Counted from the stretch's first letter, positions 1 through 9,275 are shown. The stretch: DNA of 64,000 bases from Metabacillus rhizolycopersici (GCF_020075705.1 NZ_JAIQUM010000023.1:1-64000), one strand, 5' to 3'. Numbers and translations are program-made. Notes: a model not told the origin generated them from the sequence alone.

Positions 1-1
1 G

Positions 2-139
2 TTTTCAGTACAGGGTAAAACCACCAATAAAGGATACGTTATATACTCACTATCTGCGGTATCTACATTATGGAATGAAGAACCTATTTTCATTCCTAGG
101 TTGAGAGCGAGAGATCATGAATGTTTTTATTGTCTATAA
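2..139 (+). CDS. possible 3' end of a gene cut by the window edge
   Basis: From base 2 one frame is open for 45 codons and ends at a TAA at 137-139; the start lies outside the window. The peptide contains the stretch SLSAVSTLWNEEPIF and a Cys-rich end (HECFYCL). I do not recognise it. An open run of this length can occur by chance in AT-rich DNA, so this is only a candidate. Repeat A copy 1 begins 62 bases after the stop. Confidence 0.25.
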   Translation, partial: FSVQGKTTNKGYVIYSLSAVSTLWNEEPIFIPRLRARDHECFYCL

Positions 140-201
140 TTGTGATTGTGTTAACTAGGTTTGTATAGAGTATTGATCCCGATACTTTAGGCTCAGTTAC
201 T

Positions 202-362
202 TTTATCCCACCTTAACGGGCAGTAAAACTCCGACTTCAAGATTCGAGAGAAGCAAAGAAGATAAGTGGGAGAGGGAGATAACTGCCCGTAAAGATCCGA
301 TAAGTCTCGCTAACCATCAGTGGGGGATAAAGAAAACCCCCACTGATGGAAGTCTCACTTTA
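202..362 (+). repeat. structured interspersed repeat A, copy 1
   Basis: About 160 bp with two nested parts. The first is an outer stem CGGGCAGT/ACTGCCCG enclosing an inner stem (CTCCGACTT against AAGTGGGAG). The second is a near-perfect terminal hairpin CCATCAGTGGGGG/CCCCCACTGATGG. Closely related copies lie at 1245-1402 and 16644-16856, all in the same orientation. The right end overlaps the stop codon of the carbonic anhydrase gene, so its terminal hairpin could serve as that gene's 3' end structure. Confidence 0.9.
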
Positions 363-1178
363 TTGTTTAGTTACTTCACGGTCATTCAATGGTTGGACTG
401 GACGATGATTATCAGAGAAAATTTTTTGGAAAGCATCTATTTGTTCTCTAGCCATTTCGATTGGCTGCTCCAATACAATCCATTTTACTTCTTCCGTACA
501 AGGCGGAGTTGTTAAAGATCCGTTGTAAATAAACGATTTCTGATCGTTAGGAAGTAAACTAGGTAAATTCACCGTTGTATTTAATTCTATATCTTTTTCT
601 GTTTCTTTTTCCGGAAGGTTCGACCATATATTCGATAACGCTTCGTTTTCTTTTCCTTCTTTGATCATAATCCCTAGAACAGCAAGATTCCCTGTATCAT
701 TTTTATGTACTAAGTGAAGTTCCATATCGAAGTTTTTCCCATTGAATTGGTGTTCACTTGGAGTATGAAAATGAAATTGAACGAGATTATATGTAGTTCC
801 ATCCAATATAATAGAATTATTTTCAGCTTTAAAATTCGCCTGAATCGTATGTCCGTTATTCATTAAAGTGAATTTAGTCGGTTGATAATTAATGTCGATT
901 TTATCCAATTCTTTGTTTGGATTTATTTGAGAAATCTCAATATTAATTGGAGATTGTTCTGCTCCATTTACACATGCAGAAAAAGCCGGATCAAGTTCTC
1001 CCCAATGTTCAGGTCCTGTTTTTCCTTCGTAGGACCAGTGAGTTTGATGATTCTCAGCTACAGGTTTCGTTTCCTTTGATTCCTGAACTAGTGTTTGTGT
1101 ATTTCCAGTCGAACATGCAGCTAATGTAAGACATAATGATGCTGATAAAAAAGAATAGTAAAATTTTCTGCGATTCAT
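360..1178 (-). CDS. alpha-class carbonic anhydrase lipoprotein
   Basis: Zinc enzyme that interconverts CO2 and bicarbonate, predicted to be anchored outside the membrane. The 272-residue product has a lipoprotein signal ending in LAAC (lipidated Cys22), then a full alpha-carbonic anhydrase domain from about residue 46. Visible hallmarks are the SPINI motif (76-80), zinc ligands His136 and His138 in FHFHTPSEH and His155 in ELHLVH, and the TTPPC loop (223-227). Cys69 and Cys227 are placed to form the usual disulfide. The ATG follows a good AAGGAG site. The gene stands alone, flanked by two same-direction copies of repeat A; the stop codon lies inside one of them. Family assignment is secure; the physiological role (bicarbonate supply, pH) is inferred. 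Confidence 0.95.
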   Translation of the reverse strand: MNRRKFYYSFLSASLCLTLAACSTGNTQTLVQESKETKPVAENHQTHWSYEGKTGPEHWGELDPAFSACVNGAEQSPINIEISQINPNKELDKIDINYQPTKFTLMNNGHTIQANFKAENNSIILDGTTYNLVQFHFHTPSEHQFNGKNFDMELHLVHKNDTGNLAVLGIMIKEGKENEALSNIWSNLPEKETEKDIELNTTVNLPSLLPNDQKSFIYNGSLTTPPCTEEVKWIVLEQPIEMAREQIDAFQKIFSDNHRPVQPLNDREVTKQ

Positions 1179-1244
1179 TAGTATTTCTCCTTGTTAGAAT
1201 ATTATTTATATTTGTACGTTTAATATGAGGGGAACTAAAGATGT

Positions 1245-1402
1245 TTTATCCCGCATTAACGGGTAGTAATATCCCCACATCTAAGCTTGAGTGAATCACA
1301 AAGAGGCGAAGGTGGGGGATAACTGCCCGTAAAAGCCCGATAAGTCTCGCTATCCATCAGTGGGGGATAAGGAAAACCCCCACTGATGGAAGTCTCGCTT
1401 TA
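1245..1402 (+). repeat. structured interspersed repeat A, copy 2
   Basis: Same architecture as copy 1: outer stem CGGGTAGT/ACTGCCCG, inner stem around ATCCCCAC/GGTGGGGGAT, and the perfect terminal hairpin CCATCAGTGGGGG/CCCCCACTGATGG. The inner stem sequence differs from copies 1 and 3 but still pairs. It lies upstream of the carbonic anhydrase gene, so that gene sits between direct copies. Confidence 0.9.
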
Positions 1403-1743
1403 TATATTAAATATTACCAAAATAGTATTTTTAACCCAACATCCATAAGCACTATTTTTTAGTCCTGAATTTTTGATGAATTGGTTTCCGTTCTTATAAT
1501 ATCTGATTAGGTTAACTGAAAATATACTAGCATCATTATGTGAATTAGATTTACATTAGTAGTTTTATATAATTACTGTATAAGTAAATAAGTTTAAGTG
1601 AGACTGAGAGAACAATGTAGGTTATTCTCATCAAATTTTAACATTGGTGTAACTGAATTTTCATTTATTATAGTTATCATTATAAACAACGAACCATAAA
1701 TGAAAATTTAAGACAAATCTTAAGTGAATTTTGGGAGGTTGTT
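1403..1743. other. intergenic stretch with no recognisable gene
   Basis: AT-rich sequence between repeat A copy 2 and the small duplicated gene. I see no convincing reading frame or repeat. The only clear element is a GGGAGG ribosome-binding site at its right end, 5 bases before the ATG at 1744. Confidence 0.5.
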
Positions 1744-2168
1744 ATGATGTTTGCAAAATTTGAAGTAAAACCATTGTTTGAAGGGCAAGTTCATGAACGT
1801 CATCAGTTTAAGCTAAAAATACATGGGTATCATTACCAAGGTCTTTTCCATGATGAAGAAATCCAATGGTTTAATCCACACCTAAAAATAAACTTAAGAA
1901 AGATCACCTTGTAGATATTGAATCAAAGGTAAGTGACTTGATGACAAATCACTTACAGCAAGATTTTAAAGTAAAATCTTTATTTGAGGGACAAATTCAT
2001 GAACGTCATCAGTTTAAACTGAAAATACATGGATACGACTATCAAGGACTTTTCCATAATGGAGAAATCCAATGGTTTAATCCACACCCCAAAAATAAAC
2101 TTGAGGAAAATCATCTTACAGATATTGAATCAAAGGTTTATGATTTGGTGATAAATTATTTAAAATAA
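1744..2168 (+). pseudogene. tandem-duplicated small protein (DUF5342-like) broken by a frameshift
   Basis: Two copies of one ~65-residue domain lie head to tail. Copy 1 starts at ATG 1744 behind GGGAGG and reads 56 codons to a TAG at 1912-1914. Copy 2 reads from about 1938 (TTG, or ATG 1941) to 2168. Both contain EGQ(V/I)HERHQFKLKIHGY followed by YQGLFH and EIQWFNPH. After NPH, copy 1 has lost one base relative to copy 2 (near 1880). Restoring it gives DHLVDIESKVSDLM and runs straight into copy 2 with no stop. So the ancestral state was a continuous two-domain protein of about 140 residues, or a duplication whose first unit then broke. The domain resembles Bacillus DUF5342 proteins of unknown function, which I recall but cannot verify. 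Copy 2 has no ribosome site of its own that I can see, so it may not be translated. Confidence 0.7.
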
Positions 2169-2255
2169 TATTAACAATGATACTTAGAAGCCTTGACTAT
2201 AATTTTTTGGTACCATGTAGAAATTATTGTTGTTACTATCTAAAGTTATTCTAAG

Positions 2256-2300
2256 AACACCTTATGTTTATAGCCTTACATGGCAACATAAGGTGTTTTT
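2256..2300 (+). terminator. Rho-independent terminator after the duplicated gene
   Basis: Perfect 12-bp stem AACACCTTATGT/ACATAAGGTGTT with an 18-base loop, followed by a T run on the plus strand. Confidence 0.8.
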
Positions 2301-2665
2301 GTTAATTTAAATTATCAAATACATCATTTGTCAAATAAGGAAATTACTAATAAGAACTCGCCCTTAAGATAACTCATAAAGAAAAAATATGCTTTTCTTG
2401 TTCAATAATTCGGCGCTTTTCTAAAGTAATGTACCTCTATTCTAAGTAAGCAGAAAATTAAAGAGATTCAGTTACTGGAAGGTGGCGATGTTATTGTCAC
2501 AGTGCTTTTTTCTAGGAAATTGGCCGATATAGTGGATGGTTTATACTTATAACGAATCGCGTGCGAAGAATAATGAGTCGAGCATTGAAATCCAATACTC
2601 GACTCATTATTTTAGTTATATTCAAAAATGTAAACAAAGTTGTTTTCGCTTTACTGTCATAAAGC
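2301..2665. other. intergenic stretch with a possible gene remnant
   Basis: A stop-free stretch at about 2430-2553 encodes a peptide including LLEGGDVIVTVLFSRKLADI and ends at TAA. It has no start codon or ribosome site and looks like the tail of a lost gene. Its family is not recognised. The hairpin at 2569-2611 follows directly. Confidence 0.35.
2569..2611. terminator. strong hairpin, probable bidirectional terminator
   Basis: Perfect 14-bp stem AATAATGAGTCGAG/CTCGACTCATTATT with a 15-base loop. It lies downstream of the leftward YibE/F pair. The plus side is followed by a T-rich stretch; the minus side is less T-rich, so direction is uncertain. Confidence 0.65.
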
Positions 2666-3436
2666 TTATTCAACGTTATTGTCTCTTGCTTTTACAAAAA
2701 AATAGGCAGTTATCCAAGAAGTAATTGGAATAATCAGAGCTATACCAATTCCGGCACAAAATATCGTGATCATTTCAGCACTAAATACTTTTGAATTTAC
2801 GATGGTTCCAATAGGATAAGATAAATCTTTAAACCATATCAGTAACCCTAAATAGCCTCCAAAGAAAGCAAAAAATAACGTATTCGTATTTGTTCCTAAA
2901 ATATCCTTCCCAATACTTAATCCAAATTTAAATAATTCTTTCCTGCTAATAAGTGGATTATGATTCAATATTTCGCGCATGGGAGATGCAATGGCAATCG
3001 CAACATCAGTAATTGCACCGATTGTACTCATAATAATCACGGCAGCTCCAATTTTAACAAAATCCACTCCAATATAAAGGGAAAAGATACTAAGCTCTTC
3101 TGCTTCTTCTTCACCAAATCCCTGAATCATAGCATTTTCTGTCATGATGAGAATAAAAAGGAGTAAAATAACAATTGTGATCATAGTAGAAATGAATGCT
3201 GTTATTGTTTTGCGGTTCACTTCATTAATATAAAATAGCGTAATACAGCTAATCACTATAGATGCAATCAATGTTAAGACAATCGGATCAACAGTTGGAT
3301 CTGTCATAAAAAGTATGGTAAGAAAGAGTACACCAAAGTTTAAGAATAGAGCAATAAAAGACCGTGCTCCTTTTTTTCCACCAATAAGGATCATCAATAT
3401 AAATAAAATCGCTCCCAGTATCACTAATACATTCAT
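2666..3436 (-). CDS. YibE/F family membrane protein
   Basis: A 256-residue, very hydrophobic protein with about seven predicted membrane segments, of the YibE/F family (function unknown; a transport role is often suggested from membrane topology). The central part (DVAIAIASPMREI, then LFKFGLSIGKDILGTNTNTL) is the same module found in the larger upstream partner (DVAITMSSSIFGL, DIGKDIMGTMTNILFF). Its ATG overlaps the stop codon of that partner (ATGA, 3433-3436), so the two are probably translationally coupled and may form one complex. A strong hairpin lies beyond its stop. Family call is good; function is not known. Confidence 0.85.
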   Translation of the reverse strand: MNVLVILGAILFILMILIGGKKGARSFIALFLNFGVLFLTILFMTDPTVDPIVLTLIASIVISCITLFYINEVNRKTITAFISTMITIVILLLFILIMTENAMIQGFGEEEAEELSIFSLYIGVDFVKIGAAVIIMSTIGAITDVAIAIASPMREILNHNPLISRKELFKFGLSIGKDILGTNTNTLFFAFFGGYLGLLIWFKDLSYPIGTIVNSKVFSAEMITIFCAGIGIALIIPITSWITAYFFVKARDNNVE

Positions 3437-4572
3437 GTTCTTGCCCTCTTTCGATTAACAAAAAAGATAGTCGTATATAGACCAATCGGTATCGTTAACA
3501 CGATTCCAATACCACCAGCTAAGGCTCGAGCTAATTCCAATGAAAGGTTCATGGAAAGGGTATACGCCAATGGAGAACCATTCTTCAAATACAAAACAAG
3601 CATAGGAATGGAACCACTTATATAGGCAAAAAACAAAATATTTGTCATGGTTCCCATAATATCTTTTCCAATATCCAATCCTGAAGCTTTGAGTGCTTTT
3701 ACTGGTATGTTGCTATTATTTTCATACAACCCAAAGATAGAAGAAGACATTGTAATAGCCACATCCATTACGGCTCCTAAAGATCCGAGTAATACACCTG
3801 CCATAAACACCATTTGATAAGGACGAGTTAGAAATTGCATTTCTTCATATCGAAGGCCTTTTTCTGCAGTTAACCACATAACAAGATAGGTAATTAATAG
3901 TGAAATAAACGTTCCTAAAATGGTCGCAACAATAGCTGCATATGTTTTTTCATTCAAACCGTTAACGAGTAACAAAGAAATGACAGTGAAGATAATAACA
4001 CTGATACTGCATATCAATAACAAACTTATGTTTGATTTATTAATAAACACATCTAATGCATATGACAACAAAACGCCATTGACTGCCAAACTTATAATAG
4101 AAAACAGTCCTTGTTTTTTTCCAACGATAAGTAAAGTAAAGATAAAAATCCACGCGATAATCAAAACTTGTTTATCGCGTTTTACGTCTTTTATGGTACC
4201 AGTTAAAACTGTACTTTCCTCTGTGTTTGTATCTATTAAAACAAACAATTCATTTCCAACACGGTATTCTTGATCATAAGCTCCGGATGATGAATACTTA
4301 TTAGTTAAATGGATAAGCTGTCCTTTTTCTTCTCCATTTTTTAATTTGGCTATTATATGCTGAGTGAATAGATGATCTTCATTATCATATATATCAGTAA
4401 TTTCAGTAGTATCTTCCAGATTTGTTTTGATTACTTCAGCTATTGAACGTTCATAGAATGAGTAATTGTGATTAACAAAAAAAACAGAGACGGCAAAACA
4501 AAGTGCTATTATGAAGTACAAAATCATTTGTTTGTAAGTCATTTTCTTAAATTTGTTTACTATAACATTCAA
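3433..4572 (-). CDS. YibE/F family membrane protein, long form
   Basis: A protein of 379 residues with one N-terminal membrane segment, an extracytoplasmic domain of about 110 residues (EVIKTNLEDTTEITDIYDNE onward), then a multi-span YibE/F domain containing DVAITMSSS and DIGKDIMGTMTN. The frame is open back to 4761, but I place the start at the TTG at 4572: it follows GGAGGG at the right spacing, and the upstream peptide is not membrane-protein-like and comes from repeat-derived DNA. It overlaps the second YibE/F gene by four bases (ATGA). The pair resembles two-gene YibE/F units in other Bacilli. Substrate and role are unknown. Confidence 0.85.
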   Translation of the reverse strand: MNVIVNKFKKMTYKQMILYFIIALCFAVSVFFVNHNYSFYERSIAEVIKTNLEDTTEITDIYDNEDHLFTQHIIAKLKNGEEKGQLIHLTNKYSSSGAYDQEYRVGNELFVLIDTNTEESTVLTGTIKDVKRDKQVLIIAWIFIFTLLIVGKKQGLFSIISLAVNGVLLSYALDVFINKSNISLLLICSISVIIFTVISLLLVNGLNEKTYAAIVATILGTFISLLITYLVMWLTAEKGLRYEEMQFLTRPYQMVFMAGVLLGSLGAVMDVAITMSSSIFGLYENNSNIPVKALKASGLDIGKDIMGTMTNILFFAYISGSIPMLVLYLKNGSPLAYTLSMNLSLELARALAGGIGIVLTIPIGLYTTIFFVNRKRART

Positions 4573-4975
4573 ATAAAACCCTCCAACGATTAGGATGGAA
4601 CAAAGTGTATAAAATTTTAGATTTATTGATTGCAAAAACGAATTGATATTTAAAAAAAGTGCATTGTTCTGGGGAACAGAGTGTGTAAAGCACAGGAGTC
4701 TCGCCAAATGACGGTACTCAGCAATGGACTTAGAATAGCAAGAATGTTTTTTAATCGTCAAGAGATTCTCAAAGATAGGAATGGAGAAAATCCCCCATCC
4801 TTAAGACGTGATAGCGGCTAGGTGGGGGAAGAAAGATATTTTTCCGGAAAAGTTTTCGTTCACATCTGGTACATAAGATACTTTTTTGTTACAATACTAT
4901 CATACGAATATATGTTCTGTTGATGAAAGTGTGTGAAATAGTAATTCTTAATTTTGGAATACCTAATAATCAAAG
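4573..4975. other. intergenic region between the YibE/F pair and the TetR gene
   Basis: It holds the ribosome site for the YibE/F gene, a short piece resembling the GGCGAGACTCCTG repeat family of Bacilli (about 4700-4715, minus strand), and an imperfect hairpin at 4791-4830 whose TCCCCCATCC and GGTGGGGGA arms resemble the inner stem of repeat A. No gene seen. Confidence 0.4.
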
Positions 4976-5833
4976 CTAATCCTTTACACGATTAAAAAAC
5001 GTCTCGATCATGGTTTTCAAATATTGCAGAGTAGGTTCATCCTTTAAATTACCTAGCATGCCCTGTATAACTGGAATTCTAGGTGCATCCATTTCAATTT
5101 CTTCAATTAATACATCAAGTGTAACGATGATGTCCTCATGCTCGCCTTTATTTTTGGCGATTTTTATTTGTCTTATTATATCCTCTTTAGTAGGTTCTGG
5201 GTAAAGTTCAGACATTTTATTAACAAAATCATTTGTTAAGATAGGTTCTTCGGTTGACTGTGTAAAACCTGTAACTAAGTCGTCGATTCTTTTTAAAATA
5301 AATACTGATAGTTTGTGGAAATCAATGTTTACTTTATCAAAGATGACCAGCTTTATATAGGCTTGAACAATTCCTTGAAGAATCATGTTTAAGTCATAAA
5401 AATAATGATCAATTTTTTTATCGCCATACATATTTAGTAGTGACGTCTGATATGAGCTTCCCATCTCATGATTAATTTTTCGAATGAACTCCTCAATTTC
5501 AGGATTAAGCGGAATCGTTTGTTCACGAGTTAACATAATAATAAAGTCTTTGTTTTTGTGAATTTGGTTAAATTGCATTTCTAACTGGGCTATAAACATT
5601 TCTCGTGGTGTTAAATCTTTTGTTAATAGTGAGTCTAGTGTAAATTGTATGGATTGGAATTGATATTTAAAGGCTGCAAGCAATAACGACTCTTTTGATT
5701 TAAAATAAAGATAAAATGCACCCTTTGACATTCCACAAGAATCAACAATTTCTTGAATTGAAGTCGATGAATAGCCTTTTTTAGCAAAAAGACTGATTCC
5801 CGCCTCAATAATCTTCTTTTCTTTTTCCTTCAT
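4976..5833 (-). CDS. TetR/AcrR-family transcriptional regulator (YerO-like)
   Basis: A 285-residue regulator, longer than the usual ~200, with a standard N-terminal TetR DNA-binding domain: helix-turn-helix about residues 24-45 (TSIQEIVDSCGMSKGAFYLY) and the typical FKSKESLL after it. The C-terminal ligand-binding part is not diagnostic. I chose ATG 5833 because AAAGGTG sits six bases before it; the in-frame GTG at 5842 lies inside that ribosome site. It is divergently transcribed from the SwrC-type exporter across 246 bases, the same pairing as yerO/swrC in B. subtilis, so it probably represses the exporter. Confidence 0.9.
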   Translation of the reverse strand: MKEKEKKIIEAGISLFAKKGYSSTSIQEIVDSCGMSKGAFYLYFKSKESLLLAAFKYQFQSIQFTLDSLLTKDLTPREMFIAQLEMQFNQIHKNKDFIIMLTREQTIPLNPEIEEFIRKINHEMGSSYQTSLLNMYGDKKIDHYFYDLNMILQGIVQAYIKLVIFDKVNIDFHKLSVFILKRIDDLVTGFTQSTEEPILTNDFVNKMSELYPEPTKEDIIRQIKIAKNKGEHEDIIVTLDVLIEEIEMDAPRIPVIQGMLGNLKDEPTLQYLKTMIETFFNRVKD

Positions 5834-5997
5834 CTTTATCACCTTTTAGAGTTTTTTATCTATTTTTATTGTTCAACGAATGAAGCTCTCATGTAGTAAT
5901 CGATAGTAAATGAAAGTTCATTAGCTGGGAATACTATCCTATTATCATCACCTGTTCACATTTACAAAAAATTAATATCATATAATTTTCGAAAATG

Positions 5998-6042
5998 TTG
6001 ACTATGAACGCATGGTCATTTATATTGTTAATTATTGTGACC
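5998..6042 (+). promoter_or_regulatory. sigma-A promoter with candidate operator for the RND exporter
   Basis: TTGACT (5998-6003), 17-base spacer, TATATT (6021-6026). An inverted pair GGTCA (6014-6018) and TGACC (6038-6042) brackets the -10 and is a candidate site for the adjacent TetR protein. The promoter elements are clear; the operator is a guess. Confidence 0.65.
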
Positions 6043-6079
6043 GATAAGTCAATTGAACTTAAATGAGTTGGGGGATAAT

Positions 6080-9000
6080 ATGAATAGCATAATTAATTTT
6101 GTCTTACGAAACAAGTTTGCAGTATGGCTTCTGACGATTATTATAACGATAGCTGGATTGTATGCTGGATTAACAATGAAGCAGGAGACGATACCGAATA
6201 TTACGACTCCTATTATATCAATAACAACAGTATATCCAGGGGCAACACCTGAAGATGTAGCAGAGCATGTTTCAGAGCCAATTGAGCAAGTCGTTCAAAA
6301 TCTAAATGGAGTTAATGTTGTAAGCTCAAACTCCTTACAAAATGCGTCATCCATTCAGATAGAATATGGTTTCGAAAAAAATATGGATAAAGCAGAGGAC
6401 GAACTAAAACGTGCAATAGAAAACATTGAATTACCTGAAGGAGCAAATGAGCCTTCTGTTACAAGAATAAGCTTAAATGCCTTTCCAATTCTTGCCCTTA
6501 GTATCGCAAATGACGATCAATCATTGACAGAACTTACCTCAACTGTTGAAGAACAAATTCTTCCCGCTTTGAAAGGTGTCGATGGTGTAGCGTCTGTTCA
6601 AATAGCTGGACAACAAATTGAGGAAGTAGAATTTACATTTAATGATGAAAAAATGAAGGAATATGGGCTGGATAAGGAAACCGTGCAAAACCTGATTAAG
6701 GGTGCTGACGTGACATTCCCACTAGGCGTATTCACATTAGATGATACAGAGAAATCAGTTGTTGTTGATGGTAACATCGTAACAATCGATGATTTGAAAA
6801 ATTTAGAAATTCCAGTAATGCCTGCTAATACAGGAGCAGGTCAAGAGGCAATGCAAGGAAATCAAGCTGCTAATATGACTCCACAGTCAGGTCAGGGTGC
6901 GGCTGGTAGTCAAGCACTTGAACTTCCGACTATAAAGCTATCAGAAATTGCTGAGATCAAATTAGTCGGAAAAGCTGAGTCGATTTCAAAAACAAATGGT
7001 AAAAAAGCAATTGGTATTCAAATTGTGAAAGCAGCAGATGCGAATACTGTTGATGTAGCAAATGGAGTAAAGGAAGAATTAGCTACGTTTGAAGATGAAA
7101 TAAAAGGCTTAGATGTTGTTTATACACTCGATCAAGCAACACCAATTGAAGAGTCTGTCCACACAATGCTGAGTAAAGCTGTGTTTGGAGCACTTTTCGC
7201 CGTTGTGATTATTCTCTTATTTTTAAGAGATATTAAATCAACATTAATATCGATTATTTCAATCCCATTATCTTTATTAATTGCGATTATCATCTTAAAT
7301 CAAATGGATATTACACTTAACATGATGACGTTAGGCGCAATGACAGTTGCCATTGGTCGTGTCGTTGATGATTCCATCGTTGTTATTGAAAACATTTACC
7401 GAAGAATGGCTCTTAAGGGAGAACCTTTAAAAGGAAAAGTGTTGGTTCGTGAGGCAACAAAGGAAATGTTTATACCGATTATGTCATCTACAATTGTTAC
7501 GATTGCGGTATTCTTACCGTTAGCACTTGTTAAAGGTATGATTGGTGAATTATTCTTACCATTCGCGTTAACGATGGTATTTGCGCTTTTAGCATCATTA
7601 TTAGTAGCGGTTACGATTGTGCCGATGATGGCGCACAGTTTATTTAAGAAAAACCTCTATGGTGAAGGCATGAAAGTGAAACACGATGCACACAAACCAG
7701 GGAAGTTTACTGGGGCATATCGTTCCATTTTAAACTGGTCGTTAAATCATAAATTCATTACATCAGCGATTGCAATCGTCATGTTAGTCGGTAGTTTATT
7801 CCTTATTCCGGTTATTGGGGTAAGCTTCCTATCGTCTGATGAAGAAAAAATGTTGATGGTTACTTATTCACCAGAACCCGGTGAAACGAGGGAACAAGCT
7901 GAAAAACAGACAGAAATTGCCGAAGATTTCTTTATCGAGAGAGAAAATGTAAAAACAGTTCAGTATTCATTAGGTAGTGAAAATCCAATGAATCCTGGTG
8001 ATACAAATAGTGCCGTTTTCTTTATAGAATATGAGGATGATACACCAAACTTTGGTGAAGAAAAGGAAAAGGTTATTGAAGATTTGAAAGCTACCGTAAG
8101 TGGTGGCGGTGAGTGGAAATCACAAGACTTTATGTCTACAGGCTCAAGTAACGCAATTACGATGTATGTTTATGGAAATAGCATGGAAGAAATTGAACCT
8201 GTTGTAAAAGACATTCAAAAAATCATGGAGAGTCATGATTCACTTGAAAAAGTCGAGTCAAGTATATCGGAAACATATGATGAATTTACATTTGTGGCAG
8301 ATCAAGAAAAGCTAAGTAAGCTTGGATTATCGGCAGCACAAATCGGGATGGAGCTAAGTCCAACGAGAGAACGTCCTATTTTAACAAAGGTTGAAAAGGA
8401 TGGAAAAGAACTTAATGTGTACCTTCAAGTGGAAGAGTCAATTGATACTTTAACTGATTTAACAGATAAAACGATTCAATCACCACTTGGAACAGAAGTG
8501 AAGATTAAGGACGTTGTCGATGTTAACGAAGGTGAAACATCTAATACTGTTACAAGACGTGACGGCAAAATCTACGTTCAGGTTTCAGGAAACATTAAGA
8601 CTGATGATGTTGCGAAAGTATCAACAGATGTTCAAGCAGAAGTGGATGATTTAGATGTGCCATCTTCAATTGAAGTCAATATGGGTGGAGTAACAGAGGA
8701 TATTCAAGAATCATTCACACAGTTAGGTCTTGCGATGTTAGCAGCTATCGCGATTGTGTATTTCATTCTTGTTGTTACATTTGGTGGTGGCTTGGCACCA
8801 TTTGCGATTCTGTTCTCATTACCATTCACGATTATCGGTGCGCTTGTTGGTTTATGGATCGCAGGTGAAACATTGAGTGTCAATGCGATGATGGGTGCAT
8901 TAATGCTAATCGGTATCGTTGTTACGAACGCGATTGTGTTAATTGACCGTGTCATCAATATGGAAAAACAAGGTCTAAGTACGCGTGAAGCATTATTAGA

Positions 9001-9232
9001 AGCTGGAACAACCCGTCTTCGCCCAATTCTAATGACAGCTCTTGCAACAATTGGCGCATTAATTCCATTAGCATTAGGTCTTGAAGGCAGTGGGATGATT
9101 TCTAAAGGGCTTGGAGTAACCGTTATTGGTGGTCTAGTCAGTTCAACGCTCTTAACACTAGTGATCGTACCGATTGTTTATGAGTTAATAAGTAAGCTTC
9201 GTCGAAAAAAATCATTAGTTGAAGAAGAATAA
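6080..9232 (+). CDS. swrC: RND-family efflux pump (SwrC/AcrB-like)
   Basis: Proton-driven inner-membrane exporter of the AcrB/SwrC class; B. subtilis SwrC exports surfactin and other amphiphiles. The 1050-residue protein shows the RND plan: TM1 near the N-terminus, a large porter domain with the conserved PGATPEDVAEHV, a TM2-6 block with the charged segment GRVVDDSIVVIENIYRR, a second porter domain, and TM8-12 with IVVTNAIVLIDR. A Gln/Ala/Gly-rich insert (around residues 255-295) is typical of the Gram-positive members. The start is ATG 6080, just after GGGGGAT; an earlier in-frame TTG lacks a ribosome site. The neighbouring TetR gene supports the YerO-SwrC pairing. Substrate is inferred. Confidence 0.92.
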   Translation: MNSIINFVLRNKFAVWLLTIIITIAGLYAGLTMKQETIPNITTPIISITTVYPGATPEDVAEHVSEPIEQVVQNLNGVNVVSSNSLQNASSIQIEYGFEKNMDKAEDELKRAIENIELPEGANEPSVTRISLNAFPILALSIANDDQSLTELTSTVEEQILPALKGVDGVASVQIAGQQIEEVEFTFNDEKMKEYGLDKETVQNLIKGADVTFPLGVFTLDDTEKSVVVDGNIVTIDDLKNLEIPVMPANTGAGQEAMQGNQAANMTPQSGQGAAGSQALELPTIKLSEIAEIKLVGKAESISKTNGKKAIGIQIVKAADANTVDVANGVKEELATFEDEIKGLDVVYTLDQATPIEESVHTMLSKAVFGALFAVVIILLFLRDIKSTLISIISIPLSLLIAIIILNQMDITLNMMTLGAMTVAIGRVVDDSIVVIENIYRRMALKGEPLKGKVLVREATKEMFIPIMSSTIVTIAVFLPLALVKGMIGELFLPFALTMVFALLASLLVAVTIVPMMAHSLFKKNLYGEGMKVKHDAHKPGKFTGAYRSILNWSLNHKFITSAIAIVMLVGSLFLIPVIGVSFLSSDEEKMLMVTYSPEPGETREQAEKQTEIAEDFFIERENVKTVQYSLGSENPMNPGDTNSAVFFIEYEDDTPNFGEEKEKVIEDLKATVSGGGEWKSQDFMSTGSSNAITMYVYGNSMEEIEPVVKDIQKIMESHDSLEKVESSISETYDEFTFVADQEKLSKLGLSAAQIGMELSPTRERPILTKVEKDGKELNVYLQVEESIDTLTDLTDKTIQSPLGTEVKIKDVVDVNEGETSNTVTRRDGKIYVQVSGNIKTDDVAKVSTDVQAEVDDLDVPSSIEVNMGGVTEDIQESFTQLGLAMLAAIAIVYFILVVTFGGGLAPFAILFSLPFTIIGALVGLWIAGETLSVNAMMGALMLIGIVVTNAIVLIDRVINMEKQGLSTREALLEAGTTRLRPILMTALATIGALIPLALGLEGSGMISKGLGVTVIGGLVSSTLLTLVIVPIVYELISKLRRKKSLVEEE

Positions 9233-9243
9233 GCTATCAAGAT

Positions 9244-9275
9244 GGGGATCTGACTTTAATAAGTCAGGTCCCTTT
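9244..9275 (+). terminator. Rho-independent terminator of swrC
   Basis: Stem GGGATCTGACTT/AAGTCAGGTCCC with a TAAT loop, one mismatch, followed by TTTCGTTC. Confidence 0.75.

Noticed and set aside
1870..1940. Programmed ribosomal frameshift joining the two duplicated domains
   Set aside because: The AAAAA run is not a classic slippery heptamer and no stimulatory stem was seen; a simple deletion explains it better, though it is not excluded.
4573..4761. 63-residue N-terminal extension of the long YibE/F protein
   Set aside because: A clear GGAGGG plus TTG start lies at 4572, and the upstream peptide is encoded by repeat-like DNA.
8704..8958. Open frames antisense to swrC and to other large genes
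   Set aside because: They lie fully inside well-supported genes, lack ribosome sites and have no family features.
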